64,000 nt of DNA from Nocardioides kongjuensis (GTDB lineage: Bacteria; Actinomycetota; Actinomycetes; Propionibacteriales; Nocardioidaceae). Made by a program: the position numbers and the translations under genes. Below, piece by piece: positions 35,139 through 48,187 of this stretch. Under the pieces are notes generated by a model, which was given only the letters and a program-made list of their open reading frames with translations, made no database searches and was not told the origin of the DNA. Numbering within the stretch: the first letter of the stretch is position 1; each line of letters opens with the position of its first letter. The stretch is taken from assembly GCF_013409625.1 (NCBI RefSeq), contig NZ_JACCBF010000001.1:3041001-3105000 (forward strand), written 5' to 3'.

Positions 35139-36005
35139 ATGAGCACGACGCGCTCCACCGCCGCGCGCGGCGCCCGTCCGCTGCCGCCGGTCGTCCCCCT
35201 GGCCCCGCGCTCGCTCGCCCGGCGTGCCGCCGTCCTGCAGGCGCGGGTGCGCGTACGACGCACGTTCGGCGTCGCGCACGAGGAGCTGTTCCTCGACGTC
35301 ATCGACGACACCCTCGCCCGCACCCACGGCGTGCACAGCGAGGACCACGCCACCTGGGCCCGGCTGATCGCGCTGGTCGAGGAGCACCGCGACCTCTCGC
35401 ACACGCTCCCCGCCTGCGCCGCCACGGCCAACCTGGTCGGCCTCGCCCTGTTCGGCGGGCTCGAGGACCACACCGCGCTGACCGCGCTCGCCGACGAGCT
35501 GGGCCACGTCCGGCTGGCCAGGCTCCAGCACCGCTACGGCACCGCGCTCGAGACCGACTCCCGGCTCCCGCTGACCACCACCGCGATGCGCCGGATGCTC
35601 GTCCCCCGCATCGGCCGCCGCCTCGGCGCCCGCCCGCGGACCCCCGCTCTCGACGAGGCGTTCGACGACACGCGCCTGCGTGCCGCGCACGCCCTCCTGG
35701 TCCAGGGCATCGACCGGGACTGGACCGTGCCGACGCTCGAATCCGTCGACGAGCTCGCCGACATCGTGGCCAACGGAACGATCGCCGAGTGGCGCCACCA
35801 CCTCGCGATGGTCCTCGCGGACCCCTGGTCGCCGTACCCGGACCGGATCGTGGACCTCGCCCGCCAGGTCGGCCGCGCGCAGGCCGCGGTGGTCGCCGCG
35901 CTCGTCGAGCTGTGCCGTGACCAGCAGGTCGCAGCCGCCGACCGGACGCGGCCGCACCCTGCGACCCAGCGGTACCGATACCCGGGCGGCCGCGTCGCAC
36001 CATGA
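35139..36005 (+). CDS. hypothetical protein, helical
   Basis: 288 residues, no signal peptide or membrane helix. Ala/Leu/Arg-rich with His pairs; includes RTFGVAHEELFLDVIDDTLAR and WRHHLAMVLADPWSPYPDRI. It is predicted all-helical. No family was recognised. It is divergent from the sigma-fusion gene with about 214 bp between, so it could be a target of it. A GGAGA ribosome-binding site precedes the ATG. Codon bias is like the neighbours. Confidence 0.7.
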   Translation: MSTTRSTAARGARPLPPVVPLAPRSLARRAAVLQARVRVRRTFGVAHEELFLDVIDDTLARTHGVHSEDHATWARLIALVEEHRDLSHTLPACAATANLVGLALFGGLEDHTALTALADELGHVRLARLQHRYGTALETDSRLPLTTTAMRRMLVPRIGRRLGARPRTPALDEAFDDTRLRAAHALLVQGIDRDWTVPTLESVDELADIVANGTIAEWRHHLAMVLADPWSPYPDRIVDLARQVGRAQAAVVAALVELCRDQQVAAADRTRPHPATQRYRYPGGRVAP

Positions 36006-36162
36006 GCTGCCGAGGCGGCTGCAGCGTCGAACCGATCCGGCTGGGGGGCGGGGTGGAACGACCGGGGTCCGAAGCATCTGGGGGGTGCTGCGGGCCCGAC
36101 GACCCGGACAGGGACTGCAGTCGCCTCGGCGTACCAGCCACGACCAGGGTGGGAGCAACAGT

Positions 36163-36197
36163 CGCCGGGGTTCCCCGGAGGGAGGGGAATCCCGGCG
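36163..36197. terminator. bidirectional hairpin terminator
   Basis: A 14-bp stem with one G-T pair (CGCCGGGGTTCCCC with GGGGAATCCCGGCG) and a 7-nt loop. It is located between two convergent genes. The rest of 36006-36216 shows nothing recognisable. Confidence 0.7.
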
Positions 36198-36216
36198 GCT
36201 GCCTCGTCCCTCGTCG

Positions 36217-37011
36217 TCAGGCGGGGGTGCGGGCGACCACGAAGATCCGCCGGAACGGCAGCACGACGCCGTGGCCGTCGTCCGGGTAGGCCGCACGAAG
36301 TCGCGCCTTGAGCTCGTCCTCGAACCGGGCGCGCAGGTCCGTCGGCAGCGCTTGCAGCGTCGGGCGCGCGCCGGTCCCCGACACCCACGTGAAGACCGGG
36401 TCCTCGCCGTGGAGCACGTGGAGGTAGGTCGTCTCCCACGCGTCGACCTCGCAGCCGAGCGCCTGGAGCGCACGCAGGTAGACCTCGGCACGGTGGGCGT
36501 GCGGAGCGGCGACGCCGGCCGTGTGGACGGCGTACGGCGGCTCGGCGGCGAGCTCGGCGCGCAGCGTGTGGCTGGGCTCGTCGTGGTTGCCCGGGACCTG
36601 GAACGCCAGCCAGCCGCCGGGCTTCACGGCGCCCACCAGTGCCGGCACCAGGTCGAGGTGCTCGGGCAGCCACTGCAGGGTCGCGTTGGAGACGAGGACG
36701 TCGACACCTCCGGGTTCGGCGGCTGCCAACCAGTCACGCAGGTCGGCCCTGTGGAAGGACACCCGTTCTGCGGCCGAGCTGTCGGAGGCGGCGCGGATCA
36801 TGGCCTCACTGGAGTCGACACCGGTGATCGCCGCCGCCGGCCAGCGATCAGCGAGGAGGGAGGTGAGGTTGCCAGGTCCACAACCGAGGTCCACCACGAC
36901 GTCGGGATCGACGGCTGCGACCCGACCGACGAGGTCGAGGAACGGGCGCCCGCGCTCGTCCGCGTAGGTCAGGTAGCGGTCGGGGTCCCAGGCCGGGCTC
37001 GACTGCGTCAT
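36217..37011 (-). CDS. tam: SAM-dependent methyltransferase, trans-aconitate 2-methyltransferase-like
   Basis: 264 residues. Motif I is VVDLGCGPGNLT, motif II has the acidic VDSSEAM, and VDVLVSNATLQWLPEHLDLVP is the region that distinguishes Tam proteins. It methylates trans-aconitate if the assignment holds; this is family-level. ATG 37011 overlaps the upstream epoxide-hydrolase stop in an ATGA, fixing the start. The pair is under the MarR-type regulator at 37980. Confidence 0.82.
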   Translation of the reverse strand: MTQSSPAWDPDRYLTYADERGRPFLDLVGRVAAVDPDVVVDLGCGPGNLTSLLADRWPAAAITGVDSSEAMIRAASDSSAAERVSFHRADLRDWLAAAEPGGVDVLVSNATLQWLPEHLDLVPALVGAVKPGGWLAFQVPGNHDEPSHTLRAELAAEPPYAVHTAGVAAPHAHRAEVYLRALQALGCEVDAWETTYLHVLHGEDPVFTWVSGTGARPTLQALPTDLRARFEDELKARLRAAYPDDGHGVVLPFRRIFVVARTPA

Positions 37012-37913
37012 GGGCGCGCTCCGACGTGCAGGTGCTCGAGGATCCGGGCGTTGACGACGTCCGGCCGCTCGAGCTGCAGGAAGTGCCCGGCGCCGTCGAT
37101 GACGGCGACGCGGCTGCCGGCCGGCAGGCGCTCGCCGATCCGTCCGGCCCAGCGCACGTCGAGGCAGCCGTCGTCGGCTCCGTGCAGGTACAGCAGCGGC
37201 ACCCGGGGTTCGCGGGTCCACTCGTGCGCGAGCGACTGGTACCGCGCCGGGGTCTGGCGCAGCCGCCGCTGGGCGCGGTAGTAGCCGATCACGGCCGCCT
37301 TGCGGGCCTCGTCGGGTACGGCCGCCGCCAGGTGGGCCAGGTCCTCGGTCGGGTCGTGGTCGGGCGACCAGCGGCGCCACAGGTGGGCCACCAGGTCGTC
37401 GAAGCGCTGCTCGGGCAGCCGGGGCAGCTGGTTGAAGAGCGTGTACCAGCTCAGTCCTGCCTGGCGCGGCAGGATGCGCAGCCACCGGGCGAGGTCGTCG
37501 CGGCGCGGGTTCATCACGGAGAGCGGAGGGACGGCCAGCGACACGATCGCGCCGTACGGGTTGGCCGGCGAGGCCGCGATGCCGTTGGCGGTGATGGCTC
37601 CCCAGTCGTGCCCGACGAGCACGGCGCGGTCGTCACCGCCGTGCACCCGGTGCAGCGCGAGGGCGTCGTGCATGAGGGCAGGGACGTGGTAGCTGCGGTC
37701 GGCGGGGATGCCGCTGGGGGCGTAGCCGCGGGTGAAGGGGGCGAGGACGCGGTAGCCGGCACCGACGAGCGCCGGGCCGAGGTGCCGCCAGGTGTGGGCG
37801 GTGTCGGGGAAGCCGTGCAGGAGGACGGCCAGCGGCCGGCCCCGGTCGTCGGGGTCGCCCCAGACCAGGCTCGTGAGGGCGACCGGGCCGAGGTCATCAG
37901 TGCGCGTGTCCAC
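37008..37913 (-). CDS. alpha/beta hydrolase, epoxide hydrolase-like
   Basis: 301 residues. Oxyanion motif LLHGFPDTAHTWRHL and nucleophile elbow VGHDWGA, with Asp instead of Ser as in epoxide hydrolases and haloalkane dehalogenases. The catalytic His is in GAGHFLQLE. The GTG at 37913 has a TAGGGT box 7 nt upstream and is likely leaderless. First gene of a two-gene operon divergent from marR; the shared region holds a perfect operator-like palindrome. Confidence 0.87.
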   Translation of the reverse strand: MDTRTDDLGPVALTSLVWGDPDDRGRPLAVLLHGFPDTAHTWRHLGPALVGAGYRVLAPFTRGYAPSGIPADRSYHVPALMHDALALHRVHGGDDRAVLVGHDWGAITANGIAASPANPYGAIVSLAVPPLSVMNPRRDDLARWLRILPRQAGLSWYTLFNQLPRLPEQRFDDLVAHLWRRWSPDHDPTEDLAHLAAAVPDEARKAAVIGYYRAQRRLRQTPARYQSLAHEWTREPRVPLLYLHGADDGCLDVRWAGRIGERLPAGSRVAVIDGAGHFLQLERPDVVNARILEHLHVGARP

Positions 37914-37920
37914 GAGGCCG

Positions 37921-37950
37921 ACCCTACGCTCGATTTATCTTGACATCAAG
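37921..37950 (-). promoter_or_regulatory. promoter of hydrolase/methyltransferase operon (TTGATG-N17-TAGGGT)
   Basis: On the minus strand TTGATG (37950-37945) and TAGGGT (37926-37921) are 17 bp apart, ending 7 nt from GTG 37913. The -35 element lies inside the palindrome at 37937-37952. Confidence 0.6.
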
Positions 37951-37952
37951 AT
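37937..37952. promoter_or_regulatory. MarR-type operator ATCTTGA-CA-TCAAGAT
   Basis: A perfect 7-bp inverted repeat with a 2-bp centre, matching the ATCTTGA...TCAAGAT half-sites typical of MarR-family regulators. It covers the -35 elements of both divergent promoters (TTGATG minus, TTGACA plus at 37940-37945), so binding would repress both. Confidence 0.75.
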
Positions 37953-37979
37953 TCTCGACTCGTGAGATATGGTGAGGGC

Positions 37980-38468
37980 ATGCGGGACGAGGTGGACGAG
38001 CTCATCGAGGCGTGGGCGCGCGAGCGCAGCGACCTCGACCTCGGCCCGGTGTCCGTGTTCAGCCGGATCTCCCGCCTTGCCCACCACGTCGACCGGGCCC
38101 GGCGGCACGCGTTCACGACGCACGACATCGAGTCCTGGGAGTTCGACGTGCTGGCGGCGCTGCGCCGCGCGGGCGAGCCGTACGAGCTCTCCCCCGGCCG
38201 GCTGCTGCGCGAGACGCTCGTGACCAGCGGGACCATGACCAACCGCGTGGACCGTCTCGCCACCCGCGGCCTGGTCGAGCGGCACCCCGACCCGACCGAC
38301 CGTCGCGGCGTGCTGGTCCGGCTCACGCCGGACGGCAAGGACGCGGTCGACGGCGCGTTCGCCGCGCTGCTCGACGCCGAGCGGGAGCTGCTGACCGGGC
38401 TCTCGCCCGACGACCAGGCCGACCTCGCCGGCCTGCTCCGGCGACTCCTGGTCCCGTTCGCCGGCTGA
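37980..38468 (+). CDS. MarR-family transcriptional regulator
   Basis: 162 residues, winged helix-turn-helix with YELSPGRLLRETLVTSGTMTNRVDRLATRGLVERHPDPTDRRG (read in parts) as the recognition helix and wing. ATG 37980 follows GGTGAGGG; an in-frame GTG at 37962 is less likely. Most probably autoregulates and represses the divergent hydrolase/methyltransferase operon until a small ligand, perhaps an epoxide or aromatic compound, binds (ligand is inference). Confidence 0.9.
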   Translation: MRDEVDELIEAWARERSDLDLGPVSVFSRISRLAHHVDRARRHAFTTHDIESWEFDVLAALRRAGEPYELSPGRLLRETLVTSGTMTNRVDRLATRGLVERHPDPTDRRGVLVRLTPDGKDAVDGAFAALLDAERELLTGLSPDDQADLAGLLRRLLVPFAG

Positions 38469-38516
38469 CGCCCGGACCCGCCCGTTCGGGAGCGTGCGCC
38501 GCCCCGGGGACCAGAG

Positions 38517-40296
<1,780 letters not shown>

Positions 40297-40304
<8 letters not shown>

Positions 40305-41190
40305 AGGTCACCACGTGGGCGCCGGCGACGGGACCGGGGGCGAGGGTGCAGCGGTGGCCCCGGGCGGTGAGCTCGGCGACGGTGGTCCGCGCCTCCTCGA
40401 CGTCCTCGTGCAGCATCAGCAGGGTCGGGCCGGAGCCGGACAGCAGGACACCGTCGGGGGCCATGCTGCGCAGCTGGACCTCGACGTCGACCAGGTCGGG
40501 GCGCAGGTCGCGGGCAGCGGGCCACAGGTCGTTGGCGAGCAGGTCGCCGATCTCCTGCGGGCAGCCGCCGGCGAGCGCCTCGATCAGGGCCTCCGGGATC
40601 GGCGGCTCCCCGGGGGCGTCGGGCGAGAGCTCGTCGAAGTGGCCGTAGACCGCGGGGGTGGAGAGCCCCTCGTCGGACAGCACGACGACCCACCACACGG
40701 AGCTGGTGTCGGCGACGGGACTGACGATCTCGCCGTGGCCGGTGCCGAGGGCCGTGCCGCCGAGCAGCGCGAAGGGCACGTCGCTGCCGAGCGTCCCGGC
40801 GATGCGGAGCAGGTCCTCGTCGGAGGTCTGCAGGTCCCACAGCCGGTCCAGCGCGAGCAGGGTCGCGGCGGCGTCGGCCGAGCCGCCGGCCATGCCGCCC
40901 ATGACCGGGATGCCCTTGGCGATGGTGATCCGGGCGGCCCGGTCCAGGCCGTGGTGCGCGGTGAGGGCGCGACCGGCACGGATGGCGATGTTGTCGTCGT
41001 CGAGGGGTACGCCGTCGACCGGCTCGGTCAGACCGACCGCCCAGTCGTCGGCCTCGACGACGGTGACGTCGTCGTACAGCCCGACGGCCTGGTAGAGCGT
41101 CGCGAGGGCGTGCTTGCCGTCCGGTCGCAGCCCGCCGACCCCGAGGTGGAGGTTGACCTTGGCGGGAGCCCGGACCGTCACTTGCGTCAT
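40297..41190 (-). CDS. ispE: 4-diphosphocytidyl-2-C-methyl-D-erythritol kinase
   Basis: 297-residue GHMP kinase of the MEP isoprenoid pathway. N-terminal [14 protein letters not shown], the ATP-binding [18 protein letters not shown] and C-terminal [11 protein letters not shown] are the three GHMP motifs. Overlaps rsmA by 4 bp and ABC-F by 8 bp. The order rpfB-rsmA-ispE is the same as in mycobacteria. Confidence 0.95.
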
Positions 41191-42074
41191 TGATCGCCCT
41201 TCGGGCCGTCGGCCGTCGCGTGGAGGGCGACCGCGATCGCCACGAACTCGTCGATCCCGAGTGCCTCGCCGCGGGTCAGCGGGTCGATGCCCGCCGTCCG
41301 CAGCGCGGCTTCCGCCTGCTCGGCACTGCCGGCCAGGGTGCGCAGCGCGCCGCGGAGCGCCTTGCGCCGCTGGGCGAACGAGGCGTCGATGACGGCGAAC
41401 ACCTGCTCCCGGGTGACCTCGTCGGTCGGCGGCGCGTGGTGGGTCCAGGCGACCAGGCCGGAGTCGACGTTGGGCGCCGGCCAGAAGACGTTGCGGCCGA
41501 TCGCCCCGGCCCGGCGCACGTCGGCGAACCAGGCTGCCTTCGCCGAGGGCACGCCGTACGTCTTCGACCCCGGCGGTGCGGCCAGGCGGTCGGCGACCTC
41601 CGCCTGGACCATGACCAGGCCGTGCTGGAGGGAGGGCAGCAGCGCCATCAGGTGCAGCAGCACCGGCACGGAGACGTTGTAGGGCAGGTTCGCGACCAGT
41701 GCCTGCGGCGGCGGGCCGGGGACCTCGGTGACGTGCAGCGCGTCGGCGAGCACCACCCGGAACCGCTCGGCCTGGTCCGGCGCGAAGGTCCGGATCGTCG
41801 TCGGCAGCTCCTCGGCGAGCAGCGGGTCGATCTCGACCGCCGTCACCTCGGCACCGACCTCGAGCAGCGCCAGGGTCAGCGAGCCGAGCCCGGGCCCGAC
41901 CTCGACGACGACCTCGCCGTCGGTGACGCCGGACTCGCGGACGATCCGGCGCACCGTGTTGGCGTCGATGACGAAGTTCTGGCCACGCTGCTTGGTCGGG
42001 CGCACGCCCAGCCGCGCTGCGAGCTCCCGAACCTCCGCCGGGCCCAGCAGCCGCGGCGCGGAGGTTTCAGGCAT
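41187..42074 (-). CDS. rsmA: 16S rRNA dimethyladenosine transferase
   Basis: 295 residues. Dimethylates two adjacent adenines at the 3' end of 16S rRNA. SAM-binding [17 protein letters not shown], catalytic [17 protein letters not shown], and N-terminal [19 protein letters not shown]. Loss gives kasugamycin resistance (family knowledge). ATG 42074 has its own TAGCCT box 6 nt upstream besides read-through from rpfB. Confidence 0.95.
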   Translation of the reverse strand: MPETSAPRLLGPAEVRELAARLGVRPTKQRGQNFVIDANTVRRIVRESGVTDGEVVVEVGPGLGSLTLALLEVGAEVTAVEIDPLLAEELPTTIRTFAPDQAERFRVVLADALHVTEVPGPPPQALVANLPYNVSVPVLLHLMALLPSLQHGLVMVQAEVADRLAAPPGSKTYGVPSAKAAWFADVRRAGAIGRNVFWPAPNVDSGLVAWTHHAPPTDEVTREQVFAVIDASFAQRRKALRGALRTLAGSAEQAEAALRTAGIDPLTRGEALGIDEFVAIAVALHATADGPKGDQ

Positions 42075-42080
42075 GGGGTC

Positions 42081-42086
42081 AGGCTA
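42081..42086 (-). promoter_or_regulatory. -10 box TAGCCT of rsmA
   Basis: TAGCCT on the minus strand, 6 nt from ATG 42074, in the 17-bp gap after rpfB. Confidence 0.45.
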
Positions 42087-42091
42087 TAGGT

Positions 42092-43613
<1,522 letters not shown>

Positions 43614-45689
43614 ATGCCCACCAGCGCCCCGGGCGACGTCGTCGCCGCCGTGCTGCACGCCGCCGCCGCGGACCCCGGCACGGCCCTGCTGGTGGTCGAG
43701 CTGTCCGCGGTCGGGGAGCCGGCCGTGCGGTGGAGCAACTCGGGAGCCACCCAGCTCCTCGGCCTCGCGGGTTCGGACCTGCAGGGCGAGCCGCTGCGCG
43801 ACCACATGACCTCGCCCGACGGCGACTCCCTCGCCGCGATGTTCCGCCGGGAGCGGCCGACGACCACCCTGGTGACGTTGCGGACCGCTGTCGGGGAGAG
43901 CGTGGCGTGCCGGGTGCGGTCGACGCCGGCGCCGGGCGGACGCCTGTGGGCGCTGCGGGTCGACCCCGCGCAGTCCGAGCTGGAGCTGGCGCTGCGCGCC
44001 TCGGCGGACGCGCACGAGCAACGGTTCAAGGTGCTGGCGGAGCGCTCGCCGGTGCCGACCCTGATGTCGGAGCAGGGCATGCGCCTGGGCCACGTCAACG
44101 ACGCCCTGTGCACCCTGCTGGGCGTCACGGCCGACAAGCTGATCGGGACCGGGTGGATGGCCTACGTGCACCACGACGACCTCGAGCCCATCGCCGCCAC
44201 GGTCGTGGCCGTGCTCGCCGGCGAGGAGTGCGAGCTGCAGGCGCGCTTCCTCAACAGCAGGCGGGAGGTCCGCCACACCGACATGAGGTTCACGCCGCTG
44301 CGGACCCCGGGCCTGGGGGACGGCTTCGTCGCGACCCTCGAGGACATCACCGAGCGACGGGCGTTCGAGGACCAGCTCAACCACCAGGCCACGCACGACT
44401 CGTTGACCGGGCTCCCCCGCCGGTCCCGGTTGTGGGAGCACGTCAACGCGGCGATGGCCACGCCCGACGCAGGGCTCGCCTGCATGTTCCTCGACCTCGA
44501 CAACTTCAAGGTCGTCAACGACAGCCTCGGCCACACCGCGGGCGACGCGCTCCTCGTCGAGATCGCCCACCGGCTCACCGGTGCGGTCCGGCCGGGCGAC
44601 CTGGTGGCGCGCTTCGGCGGCGACGAGTTCGTCGTCGCCTGCGCGACCACCAGCCTGGACGGGGCGGTCGACGTGGCCGACCGGATCCTGCGGGTGCTCT
44701 CCGAGCCGGTCGTGCTCAACGGCGTGGAGATCCGTCCCCGCGGCTCCATCGGCGTCGTGCTGCGCGGTCCGGACCACCACAGCGCGGACGACCTGATCCG
44801 GGACTGCGACATCGCGATGTACCAGGCCAAGTCCCGCGGCAAGGGCCGGATCATGGTGCTCGACGAGAGCGCGCGCAGCGCCGCCCACGACACCCTCACC
44901 CTGGTGGCGGACCTGCGCCAGGCGATCGAGGAACGACAGATCACCCTCCACTACCAACCGATCGTGGAGTACGGCGACCACCGCCCGCACCTGGTCTCGG
45001 CCGAGGCGCTGGCGCGTTGGCAGCACCCCCGCCGCGGATCGGTTCCCGCCGACCTCTTCGTCCGGCTCGCGGAGGAGCACGGCCTGGTGCGCGAGCTCAG
45101 CGAGCTGGTGCTGGAGACGGCCTGCCGAGCGCTGACGGCGTGGCGGGTGCAGCTCGGCCCGCTCGCGCCGGCGCGCGTCAACGTGAACCTGTCGGCGTTG
45201 CAGATGAGCGACAACCTGCTGGTCCAGACCGTCCAGCAGACCCTGCGGCGCTGCGGGCTTCGTCCCGAGCAGCTGTGCGTGGAGATCACCGAGTCCGCCC
45301 TGATGATGGATCCGGACACCGCGTCGACGATCCTGCGCGAGATGCGCGAGCACGGCGTGCAGGTCGCGATCGACGACTTCGGCACCGGCTACTCGTCGCT
45401 GGCCTACCTGCAACGGCTGCCCGTCAGCTACCTGAAGGTGGACCGCTCGTTCGTCGCCGAGCTCGAGGACGGGCACACCGCGGTGGCACAGGCCGTCATC
45501 AGCCTGGCCCACAACCTCGGGATCGGCGTGGTCGCCGAAGGCGTGGAGACCGCGGTCCAGCAGACGATGCTCACCGAGATGAACTGCTCGGTGATGCAGG
45601 GATTCGCGATCAGCCCGCCCCTGCCCGAACGCTCGTTCGTGGAGTGGTGTCGCACCACCTTCCCCCTGACCCAGGGGGCGCTGCTGTGA
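43614..45689 (+). CDS. PAS-GGDEF-EAL cyclic-di-GMP turnover protein
   Basis: 691 residues, cytoplasmic: no membrane helix seen. Two PAS-like segments (about 1-110 and 130-255, the latter ending in [13 protein letters not shown]), GGDEF domain (about 260-425, active-site RFGGDEFVV intact) and EAL domain (about 440-690, [24 protein letters not shown] intact). It can therefore both make and break c-di-GMP in principle. ATG 43614 follows GGAGGAGG; the open frame upstream to 43473 is ignored. The stop overlaps the HDOD gene. Confidence 0.92.
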   Translation: MPTSAPGDVVAAVLHAAAADPGTALLVVELSAVGEPAVRWSNSGATQLLGLAGSDLQGEPLRDHMTSPDGDSLAAMFRRERPTTTLVTLRTAVGESVACRVRSTPAPGGRLWALRVDPAQSELELALRASADAHEQRFKVLAERSPVPTLMSEQGMRLGHVNDALCTLLGVTADKLIGTGWMAYVHHDDLEPIAATVVAVLAGEECELQARFLNSRREVRHTDMRFTPLRTPGLGDGFVATLEDITERRAFEDQLNHQATHDSLTGLPRRSRLWEHVNAAMATPDAGLACMFLDLDNFKVVNDSLGHTAGDALLVEIAHRLTGAVRPGDLVARFGGDEFVVACATTSLDGAVDVADRILRVLSEPVVLNGVEIRPRGSIGVVLRGPDHHSADDLIRDCDIAMYQAKSRGKGRIMVLDESARSAAHDTLTLVADLRQAIEERQITLHYQPIVEYGDHRPHLVSAEALARWQHPRRGSVPADLFVRLAEEHGLVRELSELVLETACRALTAWRVQLGPLAPARVNVNLSALQMSDNLLVQTVQQTLRRCGLRPEQLCVEITESALMMDPDTASTILREMREHGVQVAIDDFGTGYSSLAYLQRLPVSYLKVDRSFVAELEDGHTAVAQAVISLAHNLGIGVVAEGVETAVQQTMLTEMNCSVMQGFAISPPLPERSFVEWCRTTFPLTQGALL

Positions 45690-46483
45690 CGCGCACGGCC
45701 CTCGACATCGACGAGGTCCTCGACGGGCTGGACCAGCTGTCCTCGCAGCGCCCGGTCGCGGCGCGGATCGTCGCCACCTGCAACAGCGACAGCGCGGGCG
45801 CCGCCGAGCTCGCTGCCGTCCTCGGCGCGGACATGGCGCTCGCGGCCCGGGTGATGAAGCTGGCCAACTCCGCCTACTTCGGGCTGTCCGGCCGGGTCAC
45901 CAGCCTGCAGCTCGCCGTCACCGTCGTCGGGTTCAACACCGTGCGCTCGGTCGCCACCGTGGCGCTCGCCGGCATCGACGACGCGCAGCACCTGCCCGAC
46001 GACTTCTGGACCACGTCGGTGCACCTGGCCGCTGCCGCGGGCGCGCTGGGGCCACGGTTCCAGGTGACGACGGCGGACGCCCTCAGCCTGGGCCTGCTCG
46101 CCCAGCTCGGGGCCGCGCTCCTGCACCAGGCGGATCCCGAGGGGTACGCCGAGCTGCTCGGCTCGACCGCGCTCGGGGTCGAGCGGTTCCGCGCCGAGGC
46201 CGACCGCTACGGGATCTGCTCGCCCCAGCTCACCGCCGAGGCGCTGGCCCAGTGGCACTTCCCCGCCGGCATGGTCGACGCACTGCGGGCCGTCGCGTCC
46301 GGCGCCGACGGGGCCCTGCTCCGCACGGCGTACGAGATGACCGCCCGGCTGCTGCACCCACGGCACCGGAAGGTGGCGCTCGACCGGGTCTCGGACGGCC
46401 AGCTGACCGAGGCGCAGGCGCCCGCACGCCTGATGGCCATCCGCTCGGACGTCCTGCAGCTGCAGGCGGCGCTGGGCCTTTGA
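45686..46483 (+). CDS. HDOD-domain protein
   Basis: 265 residues. The HDOD (HD-related, catalytically degenerate) domain contains [37 protein letters not shown] (read in parts, about 50-90). Such proteins act as partners in signalling. The GTG shares bases with the TGA of the GGDEF-EAL gene (GTGA), so they are probably produced together. Convergent with tatD, one base apart. Confidence 0.88.
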   Translation: MTRTALDIDEVLDGLDQLSSQRPVAARIVATCNSDSAGAAELAAVLGADMALAARVMKLANSAYFGLSGRVTSLQLAVTVVGFNTVRSVATVALAGIDDAQHLPDDFWTTSVHLAAAAGALGPRFQVTTADALSLGLLAQLGAALLHQADPEGYAELLGSTALGVERFRAEADRYGICSPQLTAEALAQWHFPAGMVDALRAVASGADGALLRTAYEMTARLLHPRHRKVALDRVSDGQLTEAQAPARLMAIRSDVLQLQAALGL

Positions 46484-46484
46484 C

Positions 46485-47330
46485 CTACCAGCTGCCGCCG
46501 AACGCGGCCTCGGTGTTGGCGTCGATCGCGGCGCACAGCTCACCCAGGTCGTCGCCGCGCTCGGCCGCCATGTGTCGCACGGTCAGCGGGACGAGGTACG
46601 ACGCATTGGTGCGCCCACGGTGGGGCGCGGGCGTGAGGTAGGGCGCGTCGGTCTCGACCAGCACCCGGTCACGGGGCGTGATCCGCAGCGCCTCGCGCAG
46701 CGGCTCGGCGTTCTTGAACGTCACCGTGCCGGCGAAGGACAGGTGTGCGCCGCGGTCCAGGCAGGCGCGGGCGAACGCGGCGTCGCCGGAGAAGCAGTGC
46801 ATCACCCAGCGTTCGGGTGCGCCCTCGCCGTCGATCACCTCGAGCACCTCGTCGTGGGTGTCGCGGTCGTGGATGACCAGCGTCTTGCCGAGCCGCTTGG
46901 CGATGTCGATGTGCCGGCGGAAGGACTCCACCTGCACGGCCCGCCCGTCCTCGCCGGTCCGGAAGGCGTCGAGCCCGGTCTCCCCCACCGCGCGCACCTT
47001 CGCGTGCGCGCCGGCGAGCTGCTCGATCTCGTCCCACGCGGCCTCGAGCGCGGCCCGTCCGCCGTCGGCGAGGATCCGGGGCGCCTCGTTGGGGTGCAGC
47101 GCGACGCCGGCGACGAGCTCCGGGTGCTCCGCCGCGGCCGCGACGGCCCACCGGGCACCGGGCAGGTCGCAGCCGATCTGCACGATCCGTCGTACGCCGA
47201 CCGCCACCGCCGCGTCGATCGCCTCCCGCGCGTCCCAGGCCCCGGCGCCCCGGCCGATGTCGAGGTGGCAGTGGTTGTCGACGACCGGGTGCGGCAGCGG
47301 CTCCGGGACGGGCGGGCGCTCCTCGCTCAC
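46485..47330 (-). CDS. tatD: TatD-family metal-dependent hydrolase
   Basis: 281 residues, amidohydrolase-like barrel. NHCHLDIG (metal His), GVALHPNEA, GETGLDAF, HDRDTHDE, MHCFSGD and VETDAPYL are the family motifs. It is a DNase/exonuclease by analogy. GTG 47330 overlaps the stop of the upstream hydrolase (GTGA). Third gene in rsmI-hydrolase-tatD. Confidence 0.9.
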   Translation of the reverse strand: MSEERPPVPEPLPHPVVDNHCHLDIGRGAGAWDAREAIDAAVAVGVRRIVQIGCDLPGARWAVAAAAEHPELVAGVALHPNEAPRILADGGRAALEAAWDEIEQLAGAHAKVRAVGETGLDAFRTGEDGRAVQVESFRRHIDIAKRLGKTLVIHDRDTHDEVLEVIDGEGAPERWVMHCFSGDAAFARACLDRGAHLSFAGTVTFKNAEPLREALRITPRDRVLVETDAPYLTPAPHRGRTNASYLVPLTVRHMAAERGDDLGELCAAIDANTEAAFGGSW

Positions 47331-48187
47331 GAGGCGGCAGCCTGCGCGTGGTCGACCCGGTCCAAGATCGCCTCGGCCAGCGCCTCGGGCGCCTGGGTGG
47401 GGATCCAGTGGGACACGCCCTCCAGCGGCACGAAGCGGAACGGTGCGTCCACCCAGTCGCCGGCGTGCTCGGCACCCCAGCGGGCCAGCGCGACGTCCTG
47501 GTCGCTCCACACCATCGTGGTCGGGACGCTGACCCGGCGGCGCATCAGGCGCGGGTCGCCCAGCGGCAGGGCGCGGTACCAGTTGAGCGCGGTCGGCAGT
47601 GCGCCGTCCGCGACGATCTCGGAGCGGAACCGGGCCACGTCGTCGGCGGTGAACCCGGCCGAGCGGAGCTGACGGGCAGCGATGTCGCCCGTCCGGCTGA
47701 GCACCAGCTCGGGCAGGCGCGGGAGCTGGAAGGCCAGCATGTACCAGGACTTCAGCAGCTGGCCGGAGCGCAGCATCGCGGTGAGGAACGCCTGCGGGTG
47801 CGGTACCGAGACGGCGGTCAGCGACGCGACCCGGTCGGGGTGGTGGGCAGCCAGCAGCCAGGCCGGGACGGCGCCCCAGTCGTGGCCGACGACATGGGCC
47901 TTGCCGGTCGGGCCGGCGGCGGCGTCGACCAGTGCGAGGACGTCGGCCATCAGCTCGCTGCCGCGGTAGTCGCGGCGGCGCCGCGGCCGGGCGCCGCGGG
48001 AGTAGCCGCGCTGGTCCATCGCGACGGTGCGGTAGCCCGCCGCGTTCAGCAACGGGGCGACGAACCGCCACGAGGTCGAGCGCTCGGGGAAGCCGTGCAG
48101 CAGGACGACGACCTCGCCGTCGCGCGGGCCCTCGTCGAGGACGTCGAAGACCAGTCCGTCGCGGGTCAGGGTCGTCAGCTCAGCCAT
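47327..48187 (-). CDS. alpha/beta hydrolase, epoxide hydrolase-like
   Basis: 286 residues: LLHGFPERSTSWRF, nucleophile elbow VVGHDWGAVPAW (Asp nucleophile) and GVSHWIPTQAPEAL (His). A paralogue in style of the gene at 37008-37913 but clearly diverged. Flanked and overlapped by rsmI (8 bp) and tatD (4 bp), so it is expressed with them; its function there is unclear. Confidence 0.87.
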   Translation of the reverse strand: MAELTTLTRDGLVFDVLDEGPRDGEVVVLLHGFPERSTSWRFVAPLLNAAGYRTVAMDQRGYSRGARPRRRRDYRGSELMADVLALVDAAAGPTGKAHVVGHDWGAVPAWLLAAHHPDRVASLTAVSVPHPQAFLTAMLRSGQLLKSWYMLAFQLPRLPELVLSRTGDIAARQLRSAGFTADDVARFRSEIVADGALPTALNWYRALPLGDPRLMRRRVSVPTTMVWSDQDVALARWGAEHAGDWVDAPFRFVPLEGVSHWIPTQAPEALAEAILDRVDHAQAAAS

